From the NCBI GenBank assembly GCA_046263755.1, contig JBJYZC010000003.1, positions 124,001 to 188,000 on the forward strand: a stretch of DNA of 64,000 bases, in the 5' to 3' direction. Every line of letters starts with the position of its first letter. Position 1 is the stretch's first letter. Under the pieces are notes generated by a model. The model did not search any database. It was given only the letters and a program-made list of their open reading frames with translations, and was not told the DNA's origin. This document shows positions 41,030 through 49,833 of the stretch, one piece after another. The DNA comes from Lachnocurva sp029100405 (GTDB lineage: Bacteria; Bacillota; Clostridia; Lachnospirales; Lachnospiraceae). The position numbers and the translations under genes were made by a program.

Positions 41030-41589
41030 CAGTCCAGATCCTTTGCTGTTGAATCGATTACACGCTCGAACGAAGTTACCTTTCCGGTGACGAAAAGGGA
41101 GCTGATACCATCATAGATCAGAAGGATCCCCAGAAGAACCATGCCTGCGGACAGAAACCACTCCGACCGGAAGACACAGATGACACCGATGATTGCGCTG
41201 ATGACTCCTGTGCCAAGCATCAGTCCCCATTTGGATGCTCCGATCTCTTTCCCCCGCCATGCCGTATGAATCGTGTCCGCTCCGTGGAAGATCAGAAAAA
41301 TCCCGATCACGATCGGAATAAAGTTCGCAATTGGTCTCGGAAATGCCATCATCCATAAGCCAAGTGCTGTTACGACAATATAGAGGACGGTAAGTCCCAT
41401 GTTATGTACTTCATCCGTCAAAGTACGGATCAGTTGAACAAGGCCGATCACAGCAATGGCAATACCAATAAGCCTGGCCAGGGTATAGATCACGCCGCTT
41501 CGGAAGACAATCATCAGAATGCCGAGAAGAATGGTCAGAACGGCCACCATCATGTTACTGAAATGAATTTCTTTTAGCTTTTCCTTCAT
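41029..41589 (-). CDS. HdeD/DUF308-family membrane protein
   Basis: 186 residues with about six transmembrane helices in three hairpin-like repeats, each rich in Gly and Ile (LLGILMIVFRSGVIYTLARLIGIAIAVIGLVQL). HdeD-like proteins are cytoplasmic-membrane proteins linked to acid stress in enterobacteria; the function in Clostridia is unknown. Downstream partner is the 76-residue protein. Confidence 0.75.
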   Translation of the reverse strand: MKEKLKEIHFSNMMVAVLTILLGILMIVFRSGVIYTLARLIGIAIAVIGLVQLIRTLTDEVHNMGLTVLYIVVTALGLWMMAFPRPIANFIPIVIGIFLIFHGADTIHTAWRGKEIGASKWGLMLGTGVISAIIGVICVFRSEWFLSAGMVLLGILLIYDGISSLFVTGKVTSFERVIDSTAKDLD

Positions 41590-41929
41590 CCTTATGCCTC
41601 ACTTTCCCACAATGCATTTCCTGATTCCGGTCTGCATTTCTATATAAAATATAAAGCGAATCTTCGCCTGCCTGATTCAAAACTTATTCTTAATCATACC
41701 ACATTAAAGGAAAGAAAAAAGTGCGAGGAGAAAATTGCAGACGGCAAAGTCCGGCCAAGTCCGGAAAAGTCCGGCAAAAGTCCGGAAAAAAAGAAAAAAG
41801 GGACCGGCTCGGAAACGCATTCCAAGCCGATCCCTCCGATGATTATGATTTAAGAAAAAAGCTTTCCCGGACTTTCATGATTTCCTGTATTTTGGAAAAA
41901 CCTTCGGGAAAAACTCTCCCAGGCTCTCA
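41590..41929. other. Gene-free 340 bp between the DUF308 and rubrerythrin genes
   Basis: It contains an AT-rich stretch that could hold the DUF308 promoter, a run of four aagtccgg motifs every 10-12 bp (41747-41785), a poly-purine block, and the rubrerythrin terminator. No convincing gene. Confidence 0.6.
41783..41834 (-). terminator. Terminator of the rubrerythrin gene
   Basis: On the minus strand the stem GGGATCGGCTTGGA with GCCGGTCCC (41800-41834) is followed by TTTTTTCTTTTTTT. It is about 95 bp beyond the rubrerythrin stop. Confidence 0.8.
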
Positions 41930-42481
41930 TTATTTCTTGAAATAACGATTGTAGAGGCCTTCAAAGCCCTTGCCGTGACGAGCCTCGTCACGAGCCATCT
42001 CATGGATTGCATCATGCAGAGCATCGTAGTTACGCTCCTTGCAGAGCTTAGCCAGCTTGGTCTTACCTGCAGTTGCACCGTTCTCAGCTTCTGCACGAAC
42101 CTTCAGGTTCTCAGCGGTAGAAGGACTTACGACCTCGCCCAGCATCTCAGCATACTTTGCAGCATGAACGGCTTCTTCGTTGGCAACCTTCTCGAAATAT
42201 AAACCGACTTCAGGATATCCTTCACGCATAGCTGCGCGGCTCATAGCGAGATACATGCCGACTTCGCTGCACTCACCCTGGAACTCAGAACGAAGGGACT
42301 CGATGATGTCATCCTCAACGCCCTTAGCTACACCGATTACATGCTCGGAAGCCCATGTATATTCCTGGCCCTCGTCCTGCTTGGTGAACTTAGAAGCCGG
42401 TGCATGACATACCGGACATTCCTTCGGGGGCTCTTCTCCCTCATAAACATAACCACATACCTGACATACCCATTTTGCCAT
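41930..42481 (-). CDS. rbr: Reverse-type rubrerythrin (N-terminal rubredoxin domain)
   Basis: 183 residues. The rubredoxin-like Fe centre is N-terminal (CQVCGYVYEG, CPVCHAP), followed by a four-helix diiron domain with E...ExxH-type motifs (EFQGECSEVGMYL, KVANEEAVHAAKYAEML, EMARDEARHGKGF). This reversed order is typical of clostridial revRbr, which reduces hydrogen peroxide and oxygen. It is downstream of the PerR/Fur-type gene in the same direction, 130 bp apart, so peroxide control is likely. RBS GAAAAGGAGAAAG. Confidence 0.93.
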   Translation of the reverse strand: MAKWVCQVCGYVYEGEEPPKECPVCHAPASKFTKQDEGQEYTWASEHVIGVAKGVEDDIIESLRSEFQGECSEVGMYLAMSRAAMREGYPEVGLYFEKVANEEAVHAAKYAEMLGEVVSPSTAENLKVRAEAENGATAGKTKLAKLCKERNYDALHDAIHEMARDEARHGKGFEGLYNRYFKK

Positions 42482-42534
42482 AATTCTTTCTCCTTTTCCT
42501 TGTATTACAATAACAACTTTTCTCTATATCAGAT

Positions 42535-42606
42535 CGCAAATAATGCGGATCTTACTGTTTTTTGTTTCTTCGCAAACGATGCGGATTCTACTGTTTTTTT
42601 GTTTCT
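42535..42606. repeat. 36-bp tandem duplication between the PerR/Fur-type gene and rbr
   Basis: Copies at 42535-42570 and 42571-42606 share cgcaaa, atgcggat and actgtttttt, then gtttct. They begin five bases beyond the regulator stop codon and lie in the leader or promoter region of rbr. Confidence 0.85.
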
Positions 42607-42610
42607 GTGC

Positions 42611-42973
42611 TCACATTTGCATGCATTTACTGCAAATGCCTTCCACAATGATATTTCGAACCAGAAAGTCTTCCGGGAATTCCATTCTTTGGACAGCTTC
42701 CTCCGTAAGTGTCAGATCCTCGATACTACCGCAGGACTTACAGCAGAGATGCATGTGAGGAAGGGTATTCCCATCGAAATGTTCCTTTCCATTTTGTGTA
42801 AAAGATATGATCTCCTCATCCTTTGCCAGGCTCCTCAAATTTCGATAAACCGTTGCCAGAGAGATATTCGGGATCTCATTTTTCACATTGTTATAAACCA
42901 TTTCTGCAGTAGGATGATCACTACGTTTTTTCAGATCATTGAGAACTGCAGTACGTTGTAATGTATTTCTCAA
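42611..42973 (-). CDS. Fur-family peroxide/iron regulator (PerR-like)
   Basis: 120 residues from TTG 42973, chosen because AAGGAGC lies six bases before it and the reading frame matches the family N-terminus (RNTLQRTAVLNDLKK). Winged helix PTAEMVYNNVKNEIPNISLATVYRNLRSLA; the regulatory-metal region HFDGNTLPHMHLCCKSCG; two CxxC structural-zinc motifs (CKSC, CSKC). Upstream of rbr and preceded by a Fur-type box, suggesting autoregulation. PerR is favoured over Fur by the rubrerythrin neighbour, but the box itself is closer to the Fur consensus. Confidence 0.85.
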   Translation of the reverse strand: MRNTLQRTAVLNDLKKRSDHPTAEMVYNNVKNEIPNISLATVYRNLRSLAKDEEIISFTQNGKEHFDGNTLPHMHLCCKSCGSIEDLTLTEEAVQRMEFPEDFLVRNIIVEGICSKCMQM

Positions 42974-42986
42974 GAGCGCTCCTTAT

Positions 42987-43001
42987 TGATAATCATTATC
43001 G
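42987..43001. promoter_or_regulatory. Fur/PerR box (7-1-7)
   Basis: TGATAATCATTATCG matches the Bacillus Fur 7-1-7 consensus at 14 of 15 positions. It is 14 bp upstream of the regulator start codon. Confidence 0.75.
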
Positions 43002-43048
43002 TTAAGCTTATTATACCCAATCCAAAATAGAATGCAAGTGATTTTTGT

Positions 43049-43150
43049 AAAATATTTGTATCGATCCGGATGATCTTCCCTTAAAATATTTGAACCGACC
43101 CGGATGACCTTCCTTTAAAATATTTGAATCGATCCGGATGACCTTCCTTT
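43049..43150. repeat. 34-bp repeat, three tandem copies
   Basis: Units start at 43049, 43083 and 43117 (aaaatatttg, then atcgatccggatgaccttcc). They lie between the Fur-type box and the histidine-phosphatase gene and include AT-rich promoter-like sequence in each unit. Confidence 0.93.
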
Positions 43151-43216
43151 GTGGTATGATGATCTGGCGATCAACGCTGAACTGAAAGGTCACCAACAGT
43201 AGAAAGGATTCCTCTT

Positions 43217-43807
43217 ATGCAGATTTGGTTAGCGCGCCATGGACAGACGGATCTGAACCTGGCCAAGTGCTGGCAGGGTCGTATCGATCAGCCCCTGAAC
43301 CAAACAGGCCGGATCCAGGCCCAAACCATGCGAAAAAAGCTTGGAAATATAACTTTTGACGCCGTCTACGCCAGCCCTCTTGACCGGGCAATCGAGACCG
43401 CATCGATCCTCGGAAATGTAGACCGAAGCCAGATCAGGATCGACCCCAGACTGATCGAAGCGGATTTTGGAAAGTATGATGCCACAAAGTACTTAAGACC
43501 GGGCAGTCTCCCTCTGGTCTTCTTTTGGGCCTTCCCGGAAATTCTGTCCCAGCCAAAGACGGTAGAGCCCATTCCTGACATGATAAAAAGAAGCCAGTCC
43601 TTTCTCCGGGATCTGGCTGAAGAGAAGTATCAAAATGTCTTGATCACCTGTCATGGGGGAATCATGCGTGTCCTGACAGGATGTCTCCTGGGAAAGAAGA
43701 GTCAATATGTCTGGAGGCCTAAGCCTCATAACTGCGAGGTACGGGTTTTTACCCCTGACGGCAGTCACTTTAAAATAACGAAAGATCTGCTCCTTCCCGA
43801 AAAATAA
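43217..43807 (+). CDS. Histidine phosphatase (phosphoglycerate mutase-like) family protein
   Basis: 196 residues. Branch-2 histidine phosphatase signature WLARHGQTDLN at the N-terminus, the second arginine in YASPLDRAIETA, Glu in LIEADFGKYD and the second catalytic His in ITCHGGIMRVL. It resembles the CobC/GpmB-like group (alpha-ribazole phosphatase or broad phosphatases). The substrate is not assignable. Downstream of three 34-bp repeats; convergent with trx and sharing a terminator. Confidence 0.85.
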   Translation: MQIWLARHGQTDLNLAKCWQGRIDQPLNQTGRIQAQTMRKKLGNITFDAVYASPLDRAIETASILGNVDRSQIRIDPRLIEADFGKYDATKYLRPGSLPLVFFWAFPEILSQPKTVEPIPDMIKRSQSFLRDLAEEKYQNVLITCHGGIMRVLTGCLLGKKSQYVWRPKPHNCEVRVFTPDGSHFKITKDLLLPEK

Positions 43808-43820
43808 ACAGATATAAAAA

Positions 43821-43867
43821 AAGAGTGGCAAAAGTACAAGTCATACAGTACCTTCTGCCACTCTTTT
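43821..43867. terminator. Bidirectional terminator between the phosphatase and trx
   Basis: A long stem AAGAGTGGCA...GTAC with GTAC...TGCCACTCTT is flanked by A and T runs on both sides, so it serves both convergent genes. Confidence 0.88.
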
Positions 43868-43880
43868 ATTCTAAAAAAAC

Positions 43881-44192
43881 TTATTTCTGAAGCATATCAA
43901 GTATGCTTTCCTTGGCCTGAAGACCAACAGCCTTAGCTGTGACTTCACCATTCTTGATCACAAGAAGCGTCGGGATGGACATGACATTGAAACGCTCTGC
44001 CAGATCCGGTTCCTCATCGACATTGACTTTACCAACCAGTGTATCGGTCAGTTCGTCTGCCAGTTCCTCGATGATCGGTCCCTGCATCTGGCAAGGTCCA
44101 CACCAGGTTGCCCAGAAATCCAGAAGAACCGGTTTATCGGACTTCATTACCTTCTCATTAAAATCTGCATTCTTAATCTGAATCGCTGCCAT
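43881..44192 (-). CDS. trxA: Thioredoxin
   Basis: 103 residues from ATG 44192, eight bases after AAGGAGG; a nine-codon upstream extension is unlikely. The active site WCGPC is in LLDFWATWCGPCQM; the cis-proline is in MSIPTLLVIKNG. Cytoplasmic disulfide reductase. Upstream, three degenerate copies of a 17-bp ttttttccatcaattg repeat lie at about 44233-44280. Confidence 0.95.
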   Translation of the reverse strand: MAAIQIKNADFNEKVMKSDKPVLLDFWATWCGPCQMQGPIIEELADELTDTLVGKVNVDEEPDLAERFNVMSIPTLLVIKNGEVTAKAVGLQAKESILDMLQK

Positions 44193-44400
44193 AAGAAACC
44201 TCCTTTGGTTTACATGCATGATTTATAGCATTGTTTTTTCCATCAATTGCTTTTTCCATCAATTGTTTTTTCATCAATTTTGTAATTTCAGCAATCTCGA
44301 ATCTCTTGATAGGTTAGCACGAGTCCTGTCGGTTTGCAACTCATGTGATTATATTTTATAAAATATTAATGAATGGATGACCGTATCAAAAGGTACTTTT

Positions 44401-46686
44401 CTATTTCTCCGCAAACAAAGCCAGAATCTCTTCCGCCGGCTTGCCATGGAAGGTATAAGCGATACTTTCATTTCCTCCCTCATCTGTTTTCAGAGTCCCT
44501 GCCAGACGGTAGCAAACTTGTTTTTGGCCTTCCGTGACCCAGATATCCGACTTGGAAGAGATATCATCCTTCCAGTCCGCCCGAACCCCGTCATTCATCA
44601 GATGACTGCCCAGGATCTCTTCCATTGCCGAAAGCTCAGTCACACTTCCCAGCCTCTCTCCACTGATTCTGGAGCCGGCCAGCTCCAGGCGGCTCAGACC
44701 GGACGCATGCAGAGTCTTCTTTTCCTCCGACTCCCGCCTGCTTTTCTCCTGACGAATCAGAGTCAGCCTTCCGACCTGGCGTCCGGAAGGGACTCTTGAG
44801 GTATAGAGTCCGTTTTTCCGAAGGAAAGCAATCGTGTTGGTGTAGGAAGCATAGACTTCATAATTGAAATTCGAAGTATCCGTCGACCAGCGAATGGTCC
44901 CGATCGGATCATTGTCCTTGGCGAAACGGAAACTGTACTGCGTCAGATCCGCGCTGTAGGCATGGATGAAATCCTCCATGAGTCCCTGAGTATCTGCTAC
45001 ACTCCGGCTGGTATAGCCGCTGTCATAGGTCAGGCTGAGATTGGCCTGTTTCGGAAGCTGGGATGCTTCCGTAAATCGAAACCAGGCTTCCTTATAGGCT
45101 TCCGAGGACAGAATCGGATCCATGTCGTCCGGCGAAATATCATAGGGGATCAGCATCTTCCGATAGACCGTAGTGCCATCCTTCATCGCATAAACCACCA
45201 GGGCATCGAAGCCGATCTCCTTATGACTGGTCTCCGAGTTCTCCCGTCCGAATCCGAACAACTGACCGGTCAGCCGGCTGCCAAGAGAGGCATTTGAGAC
45301 ATCCGGATTCTTACGAAGCTCCCTCTGTCCGATCCCGGCAATTTTCTCCACCGCCCGGATCTTTGTCAATTCCATGTTGAACTGCAGTGATTTCCCGTCA
45401 TAGGTCCTGGTATCATTGGGCGACAGGAGATAGATCCCGGCTGTACTGACCTTCGATGGGCTTGGTATATATTTGTCATAGCCGATCAGATCATAACGGA
45501 AGACCGATAAGAAGCAGACCGACAGGCCGGCGGTGAGAAGAAGGGGCCAGACCTGGCGGAATGCGGACCTTAAGTCTGCTTTGGTGACAAAATCGAAAAG
45601 CAGATAGATCAGGATCGTAAGGATCGCAGCCAATGGCAAGAGAAGGATCGATGCGATGCCGGCGGAGAAGCGCCAGAGAATGGTATCGCCGAGGACAGCC
45701 AGAAAACTTCCGAGGAGGAAAGCACAGGAGATCTTGGTCAGAATGCGGACCGGGGCAAAGATAATGCTTTCCCCCGCCATTTCGATCCTCCGATAATGCT
45801 GTGCCAGAAGTGCCAGACCGGTAAAAAGGGCCGCCAGAACCAGCATCCAGAGAAGGCTTGTGAGGTCCGCCTGAACCATTCGGTTTCCGGAGATCAGGCT
45901 GCCCTCCGGCGTGATCAGATCCTTCATCCGATGGCGTCCCAGAAAGAAGGAAAAGACCGGCGATGTGAAGAGCCGGTACTGATCATACCAGGAACTGTTT
46001 CTGGCATAGTAGGTATAGAAAAATGCAGACCGGGCCAGACCGATCAGGACATTGGCTGCGATTTCAACGATCGTAAAAAACAAAAGGAGTAAGAGGGACA
46101 TACCGGGTCTTCCGGCCAGCATGGCGGATAAAACCACCAGACTGTAGACTGCCAGATAGAAAACGATCATGCGGAAAGCACCGTAGCATACTGCTTTCAG
46201 CATCTGACCGGTCATGGCCTTCATTCCGATGGCAATGGACCAGGAGATCAGAGAACAGAGGATAAAAGGAAGCAGGAAGGACAGAAAGCCATTCCAATAG
46301 CGTTCCCGGAAGCGTACCTTTCGGCTGATGGGAAGAGACCGGTAGAAAACGGACTCTCTCCGGTTGAATAGATAAAAGAAAGCGGACAGGCCATTGATCA
46401 GAGCAAGAAAGCTGACCAGAACGACAGCCGGTGCACCGAGATCAAAGCCCAAAAGGATCCTCTGAGACAGAAAAACACGCAGGCTTTCTTCGCTTTTTAA
46501 TGCCTCTGCCACCGCATTCTCTGTTCTGGTATAGATGATAAAAACCGGAAGGCCGATGACATAGTAGAGAAAGAGCAGAACAGATGTCAGAACCAGACAT
46601 GCCGACCGTCTTTGACAGATCATGCGCTGATAAGCAAAGTGGCCGATCCCCCGCTTCTTATAGCCTTGTGTATCTTCGGATGTCAT
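44401..46686 (-). CDS. ABC exporter membrane subunit (large, uncharacterised)
   Basis: 761 residues. The first half has about ten hydrophobic segments; the second half (from about residue 400) is mostly soluble, predicted outside the membrane, with a TYDGKSLQFNMELTKIRAVEKI region. The sequence resembles clostridial ABC-2-like permeases encoded next to YhcH/EcsA-type ATPases. Its start lies inside the 3' end of the ATPase gene (29-base overlap) with GAGGAGGAAGG upstream, so the two form one transporter. The substrate is unknown. Confidence 0.75.
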   Translation of the reverse strand: MTSEDTQGYKKRGIGHFAYQRMICQRRSACLVLTSVLLFLYYVIGLPVFIIYTRTENAVAEALKSEESLRVFLSQRILLGFDLGAPAVVLVSFLALINGLSAFFYLFNRRESVFYRSLPISRKVRFRERYWNGFLSFLLPFILCSLISWSIAIGMKAMTGQMLKAVCYGAFRMIVFYLAVYSLVVLSAMLAGRPGMSLLLLLFFTIVEIAANVLIGLARSAFFYTYYARNSSWYDQYRLFTSPVFSFFLGRHRMKDLITPEGSLISGNRMVQADLTSLLWMLVLAALFTGLALLAQHYRRIEMAGESIIFAPVRILTKISCAFLLGSFLAVLGDTILWRFSAGIASILLLPLAAILTILIYLLFDFVTKADLRSAFRQVWPLLLTAGLSVCFLSVFRYDLIGYDKYIPSPSKVSTAGIYLLSPNDTRTYDGKSLQFNMELTKIRAVEKIAGIGQRELRKNPDVSNASLGSRLTGQLFGFGRENSETSHKEIGFDALVVYAMKDGTTVYRKMLIPYDISPDDMDPILSSEAYKEAWFRFTEASQLPKQANLSLTYDSGYTSRSVADTQGLMEDFIHAYSADLTQYSFRFAKDNDPIGTIRWSTDTSNFNYEVYASYTNTIAFLRKNGLYTSRVPSGRQVGRLTLIRQEKSRRESEEKKTLHASGLSRLELAGSRISGERLGSVTELSAMEEILGSHLMNDGVRADWKDDISSKSDIWVTEGQKQVCYRLAGTLKTDEGGNESIAYTFHGKPAEEILALFAEK

Positions 46687-47563
46687 ATCCTTCCTCCTCT
46701 GTACGCGTAAAGAAGACTTCTTCCAGGGATAATTTCAAGAATTCATAGAAGACAGGATTCGCTTCCCTAAAGATCGCATCCACTTCTTCTTTCCCTCCAT
46801 CTGTAATATAGATATGCATACTGCCCTGCCGCTCATGTCTTCGAATGGTCATAAGTCCTTCCGTCTTCTTCCGGTCCTCCTCATTTCGGAAGATGCACTG
46901 AACCTTCTGTATGGTCTTCGTTTGGGCAATGCCATCCTGAGAAATGAGGACCCTGCCCTCATGAAGGATGCAGAGATGGCTGCAGACGTCGTCTACTTCG
47001 GACAGGTCGTGGGATGCGATCACAGCCGTGAGTCCGCGCTCCTTCACTTCCTTCCGGATCAGGGCCTTGATGCCCTGTCGGACGAAGACATCGAGGCCGT
47101 CAAATGTCTCATCCAGAACCAGATAGCGGGTTCCTGCGGAAAGTGCCATCAAAATGAAGATCTGCTTTCTGGTTCCCTTCGAATACGTATCGATGGCTCG
47201 ATTCCTGTCCAATTCAAAGAATCGAAAGAGTTCATCCAGTTTCTGCCGGTCAAATGCCGGATAGAAGGCAGCATAGTAGTCCGCCATCTTCGAAAGCGTT
47301 GAGGATGGAAAATAAAAGGCGTCATCCGGAATGTAGAAAAGTTCCTGTTTGCTTTCCACATGATCGCGGATGGGCTGGCCGTCGATATGGATCCAGCCGC
47401 TGTCTGCATCCAGTACATCCGCCAGAAGACCCAGAAGGGTCGACTTTCCCGCCCCGTTGGCACCGACCAGGCCGAAAATCTGCTGGTCCCTGATATTCAG
47501 GTCAACGGATCGTATGGCTTGGACCGGCCCATAGCTCTTGCTTAATTCATGAATTTCAATCAT
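46658..47563 (-). CDS. ABC transporter ATP-binding protein
   Basis: 301 residues. Walker A GLVGANGAGKSTLL (about 33-45), a degenerate signature YSKGTRKQIFILMAL, Walker B RYLVLDETFDGLD and switch His in VIASHDLSEVDD. The C-terminal 80 residues are a variable domain. YSKGTRKQ is typical of the ABC-2 ATPases paired with large permeases. RBS GGGGGGAAGGAT; overlaps the permease gene. Confidence 0.9.
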   Translation of the reverse strand: MIEIHELSKSYGPVQAIRSVDLNIRDQQIFGLVGANGAGKSTLLGLLADVLDADSGWIHIDGQPIRDHVESKQELFYIPDDAFYFPSSTLSKMADYYAAFYPAFDRQKLDELFRFFELDRNRAIDTYSKGTRKQIFILMALSAGTRYLVLDETFDGLDVFVRQGIKALIRKEVKERGLTAVIASHDLSEVDDVCSHLCILHEGRVLISQDGIAQTKTIQKVQCIFRNEEDRKKTEGLMTIRRHERQGSMHIYITDGGKEEVDAIFREANPVFYEFLKLSLEEVFFTRTEEEGYDIRRYTRL

Positions 47564-47595
47564 ATCCTTCCCCCCAGATGAAAAGCGCCTGCAAC

Positions 47596-48390
47596 TCAGT
47601 CTGCCAGTCCGGCTGCCCGTCTCTCCTCCATCATGGCATCATAAGTCAGGTCCCGAACAACTTCCGCCGCAATGATCATTCCGACAACCGGCGGAACAAA
47701 AGCCGTCGAGCCCGGGATGTCCCTTCTCTCCGTGCATTTATGCTGTGCTCCCGGCGGGCAGATGCAGTGCGTCCTGCAGCTGATCGCCATATCTTCGATC
47801 GGTCGTAAAGGCTTCTCCTTGGAGTAAACAACTTTCAGATGACGGACCCGCCGTTTCTTCAATTCCCTCCGCATGACCTTCGCCAGGGGATCGACCGATG
47901 TCTTATAAATATCGGCCACTTCGAACATTTCCGGATGCAGCTTATTTCCTGCTCCCATGGAAGAAATGATCCTGGTCCCCGTCTCCTGACAAGCCATGAC
48001 CAATTGAATCTTTGCCGTTACCGTATCCACGGCATCCACCACATAGTCATAGTCACTGAAGTCGAACTGGTCCTTAGTTTCCGGCAGAAAGAAAGTCTTT
48101 CGGACATTGACTTTACAATCCGGATTGATGGAATGGATTCGATCCGCCATGACCTCAGCCTTATATTTCCCAACACTTCCCCGGACGGCAATGATCTGGC
48201 GGTTTAGATTGGTAAGACATACTTCATCATCGTCAATGAGATCCAGGGTGCCGACTCCGCTTCGGGCCAGGGCCTCTACCGTATATCCCCCGACCCCTCC
48301 GATTCCGAAAACTGCAATGCGGGACCCCTTCAGGATCTCCATTGCGGACTTGCCGAGAACGAGCTGGGTACGGGCAAACTGGTTTAACAT
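47596..48390 (-). CDS. tcdA: tRNA threonylcarbamoyladenosine dehydratase (TcdA/YgdL)
   Basis: 264 residues from ATG 48390 (AAAGGAAG nearby). An E1-like ThiF fold: FGIGGVGGYTVEALARSGVG nucleotide-binding motif, DDDEVCLTNLNRQI, VDAVDTVTAKIQL, and the C-terminal CPPGAQHKC segment found in TcdA. It uses ATP to cyclise the t6A modification at position 37 of tRNA. It stands alone downstream of the phosphoesterase with a terminator between. Confidence 0.9.
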   Translation of the reverse strand: MLNQFARTQLVLGKSAMEILKGSRIAVFGIGGVGGYTVEALARSGVGTLDLIDDDEVCLTNLNRQIIAVRGSVGKYKAEVMADRIHSINPDCKVNVRKTFFLPETKDQFDFSDYDYVVDAVDTVTAKIQLVMACQETGTRIISSMGAGNKLHPEMFEVADIYKTSVDPLAKVMRRELKKRRVRHLKVVYSKEKPLRPIEDMAISCRTHCICPPGAQHKCTERRDIPGSTAFVPPVVGMIIAAEVVRDLTYDAMMEERRAAGLAD

Positions 48391-48512
48391 GGTGCTTCCT
48401 TTCTGATGTATGCTGTGATATGAGTGTCTAAACAACTTTTCCACTCATTTATGATTAATCTAACATAGAATGGGGACGATGACAAAGCAGATGTGGGAAA
48501 ATCTCGTGATTC

Positions 48513-48556
48513 CAAAAGAGCTGTGAAAAATGATTCCTCATTTTCCACAGCTCTTG
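48513..48556 (-). terminator. Terminator downstream of the phosphoesterase gene
   Basis: aagagctgtg...aaaatga pairs with tcattttccacagctctt; on the minus strand it is followed by TTTTGG. It is about 45 bp past the stop at 48602. Confidence 0.7.
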
Positions 48557-48601
48557 TTCCATAGCTCTTGTTTCAATAATTTCGCATTGCGGGAACTTCC
48601 T

Positions 48602-49342
48602 TCAGAGCACCCTCACCGGCGTAAAATCCAGGAAATCTCCGGAAACCAGCCGATAGAGGACCCCGTTGTGATATCCCATGATAGAGTCATGAAAGCGTGC
48701 GCTTCCGTGACAGTGCGAGTAGATGACCTGCTCGGCCCCGTATTCTTCCGCCATTCTGGTGAAGGGACTATCCAGCTCCATGATATTGGTCGGCGGGTAG
48801 TGGAGGAAGACAATGAATTTCTGATAGCCGTCCGAGCGAGCCGCTTCAAAAGAAATACGAAGTCTCTTACATTCTCTCTGAACAAGCTTCTCTGCGGCCG
48901 CCGCTTTCTCCTCATCCCAGCCGATCACCCGGCCACGGGCATTCAGATAAAAGGGTCCTTCAAAAGTGTAGCCTTTACTTCCCACCAGGGCATAATCCTC
49001 ATAGGAATAATAATTATTCTGCAGGAAGAAAAGTTTGCCATCGTATTCCCGGTTCAGCTTTTCCGTCTTCTTGGCATTCCAGAACATGTCATGGTTACCC
49101 CGTAAGAGGATCTTCCTGCCGGGAAGATCTGAGATAAACTGCAGATCATCCCGGCATTGGTCCAGATTTTTCCCCCAGGAATGGTCACCGGTAAGGACCA
49201 GGGTGTCCTCTGGTCCCATGAGGCGATTGATCCTGTCTCTGGCCTTTCTCTCATGGTTTTTCCAGACGCCGCCGAAGATATCCATGCTTTTATCCGGCCT
49301 CTGAAAGGCAAGATGCAGATCCCCGAGCGCATAAAGCGCCAT
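48602..49342 (-). CDS. Metallophosphoesterase
   Basis: 246 residues. Calcineurin-like motifs in order: YALGDLHLAF, LTGDHSWG, LLRGNHDMFW, FLHYPPTN and IYSHCHG, giving a dinuclear metal site. GDHSW replaces the usual GDxxD/E in block 2. The family includes phosphodiesterases acting on nucleotides or cyclic nucleotides; the substrate is unknown. Directly downstream of the V-ATPase K gene (14 bp), so probably in the same transcript. Confidence 0.85.
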   Translation of the reverse strand: MALYALGDLHLAFQRPDKSMDIFGGVWKNHERKARDRINRLMGPEDTLVLTGDHSWGKNLDQCRDDLQFISDLPGRKILLRGNHDMFWNAKKTEKLNREYDGKLFFLQNNYYSYEDYALVGSKGYTFEGPFYLNARGRVIGWDEEKAAAAEKLVQRECKRLRISFEAARSDGYQKFIVFLHYPPTNIMELDSPFTRMAEEYGAEQVIYSHCHGSARFHDSIMGYHNGVLYRLVSGDFLDFTPVRVL

Positions 49343-49356
49343 TCCTCAGCCGGTCC

Positions 49357-49806
49357 TTACTTGGCAGCTGCGGACAGAAGCAGCATGCAGAATACCAGCG
49401 AGAAGAGGGCGACAGTCTCAATGACACCGATAACAATGAAGTAGTTCGCGGTTCCTTTTCCGGTCGCTCCGAGCGCATCTGCGGATGCTGCTGCCGTCTT
49501 GCCCTGGAAGAGTGCGGATGCTCCGATGGCTACACCGCCGAAGATACCGATACCGAAGGACAGAGCCGGATCAATGGTCCCGGCCTTCCATGCACTTGCA
49601 ATGAAGTTCATAAGAAGGAAACCGTAAATGGTCTGGGTCAGAGGTGCACCGGCAAAAGCGGTCATGATGAAGGGAGCCTGCTTGCCTTCTGCATAGCATT
49701 TCTTCCATGCTCCAACGGCTGCCTGACCGGCGATTCCGGTTCCAAGTGCTGATCCCAGTGCGGATAAACCAAGTGCTGCTGCCATTCCAACATAAGCGAT
49801 ATTCAT
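49357..49806 (-). CDS. ntpK: V-type ATPase subunit K (proteolipid ring)
   Basis: 149 residues, two fused helical hairpins (four transmembrane helices). The ion-binding Glu is in the fourth helix (IGVIETVALFSLVF), while helix 2 carries LTQTIYGF and helix 3 FQGKTAAA. The Thr-Gln-x-x-Tyr set and the helix-3 Gln match the Na+-binding residues described for Enterococcus hirae NtpK, suggesting Na+ rather than H+ as coupling ion (inference). Confidence 0.9.
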   Translation of the reverse strand: MNIAYVGMAAALGLSALGSALGTGIAGQAAVGAWKKCYAEGKQAPFIMTAFAGAPLTQTIYGFLLMNFIASAWKAGTIDPALSFGIGIFGGVAIGASALFQGKTAAASADALGATGKGTANYFIVIGVIETVALFSLVFCMLLLSAAAK

Positions 49807-49833
49807 AGTTTTTCTCCTTTACAATTTTTACTA

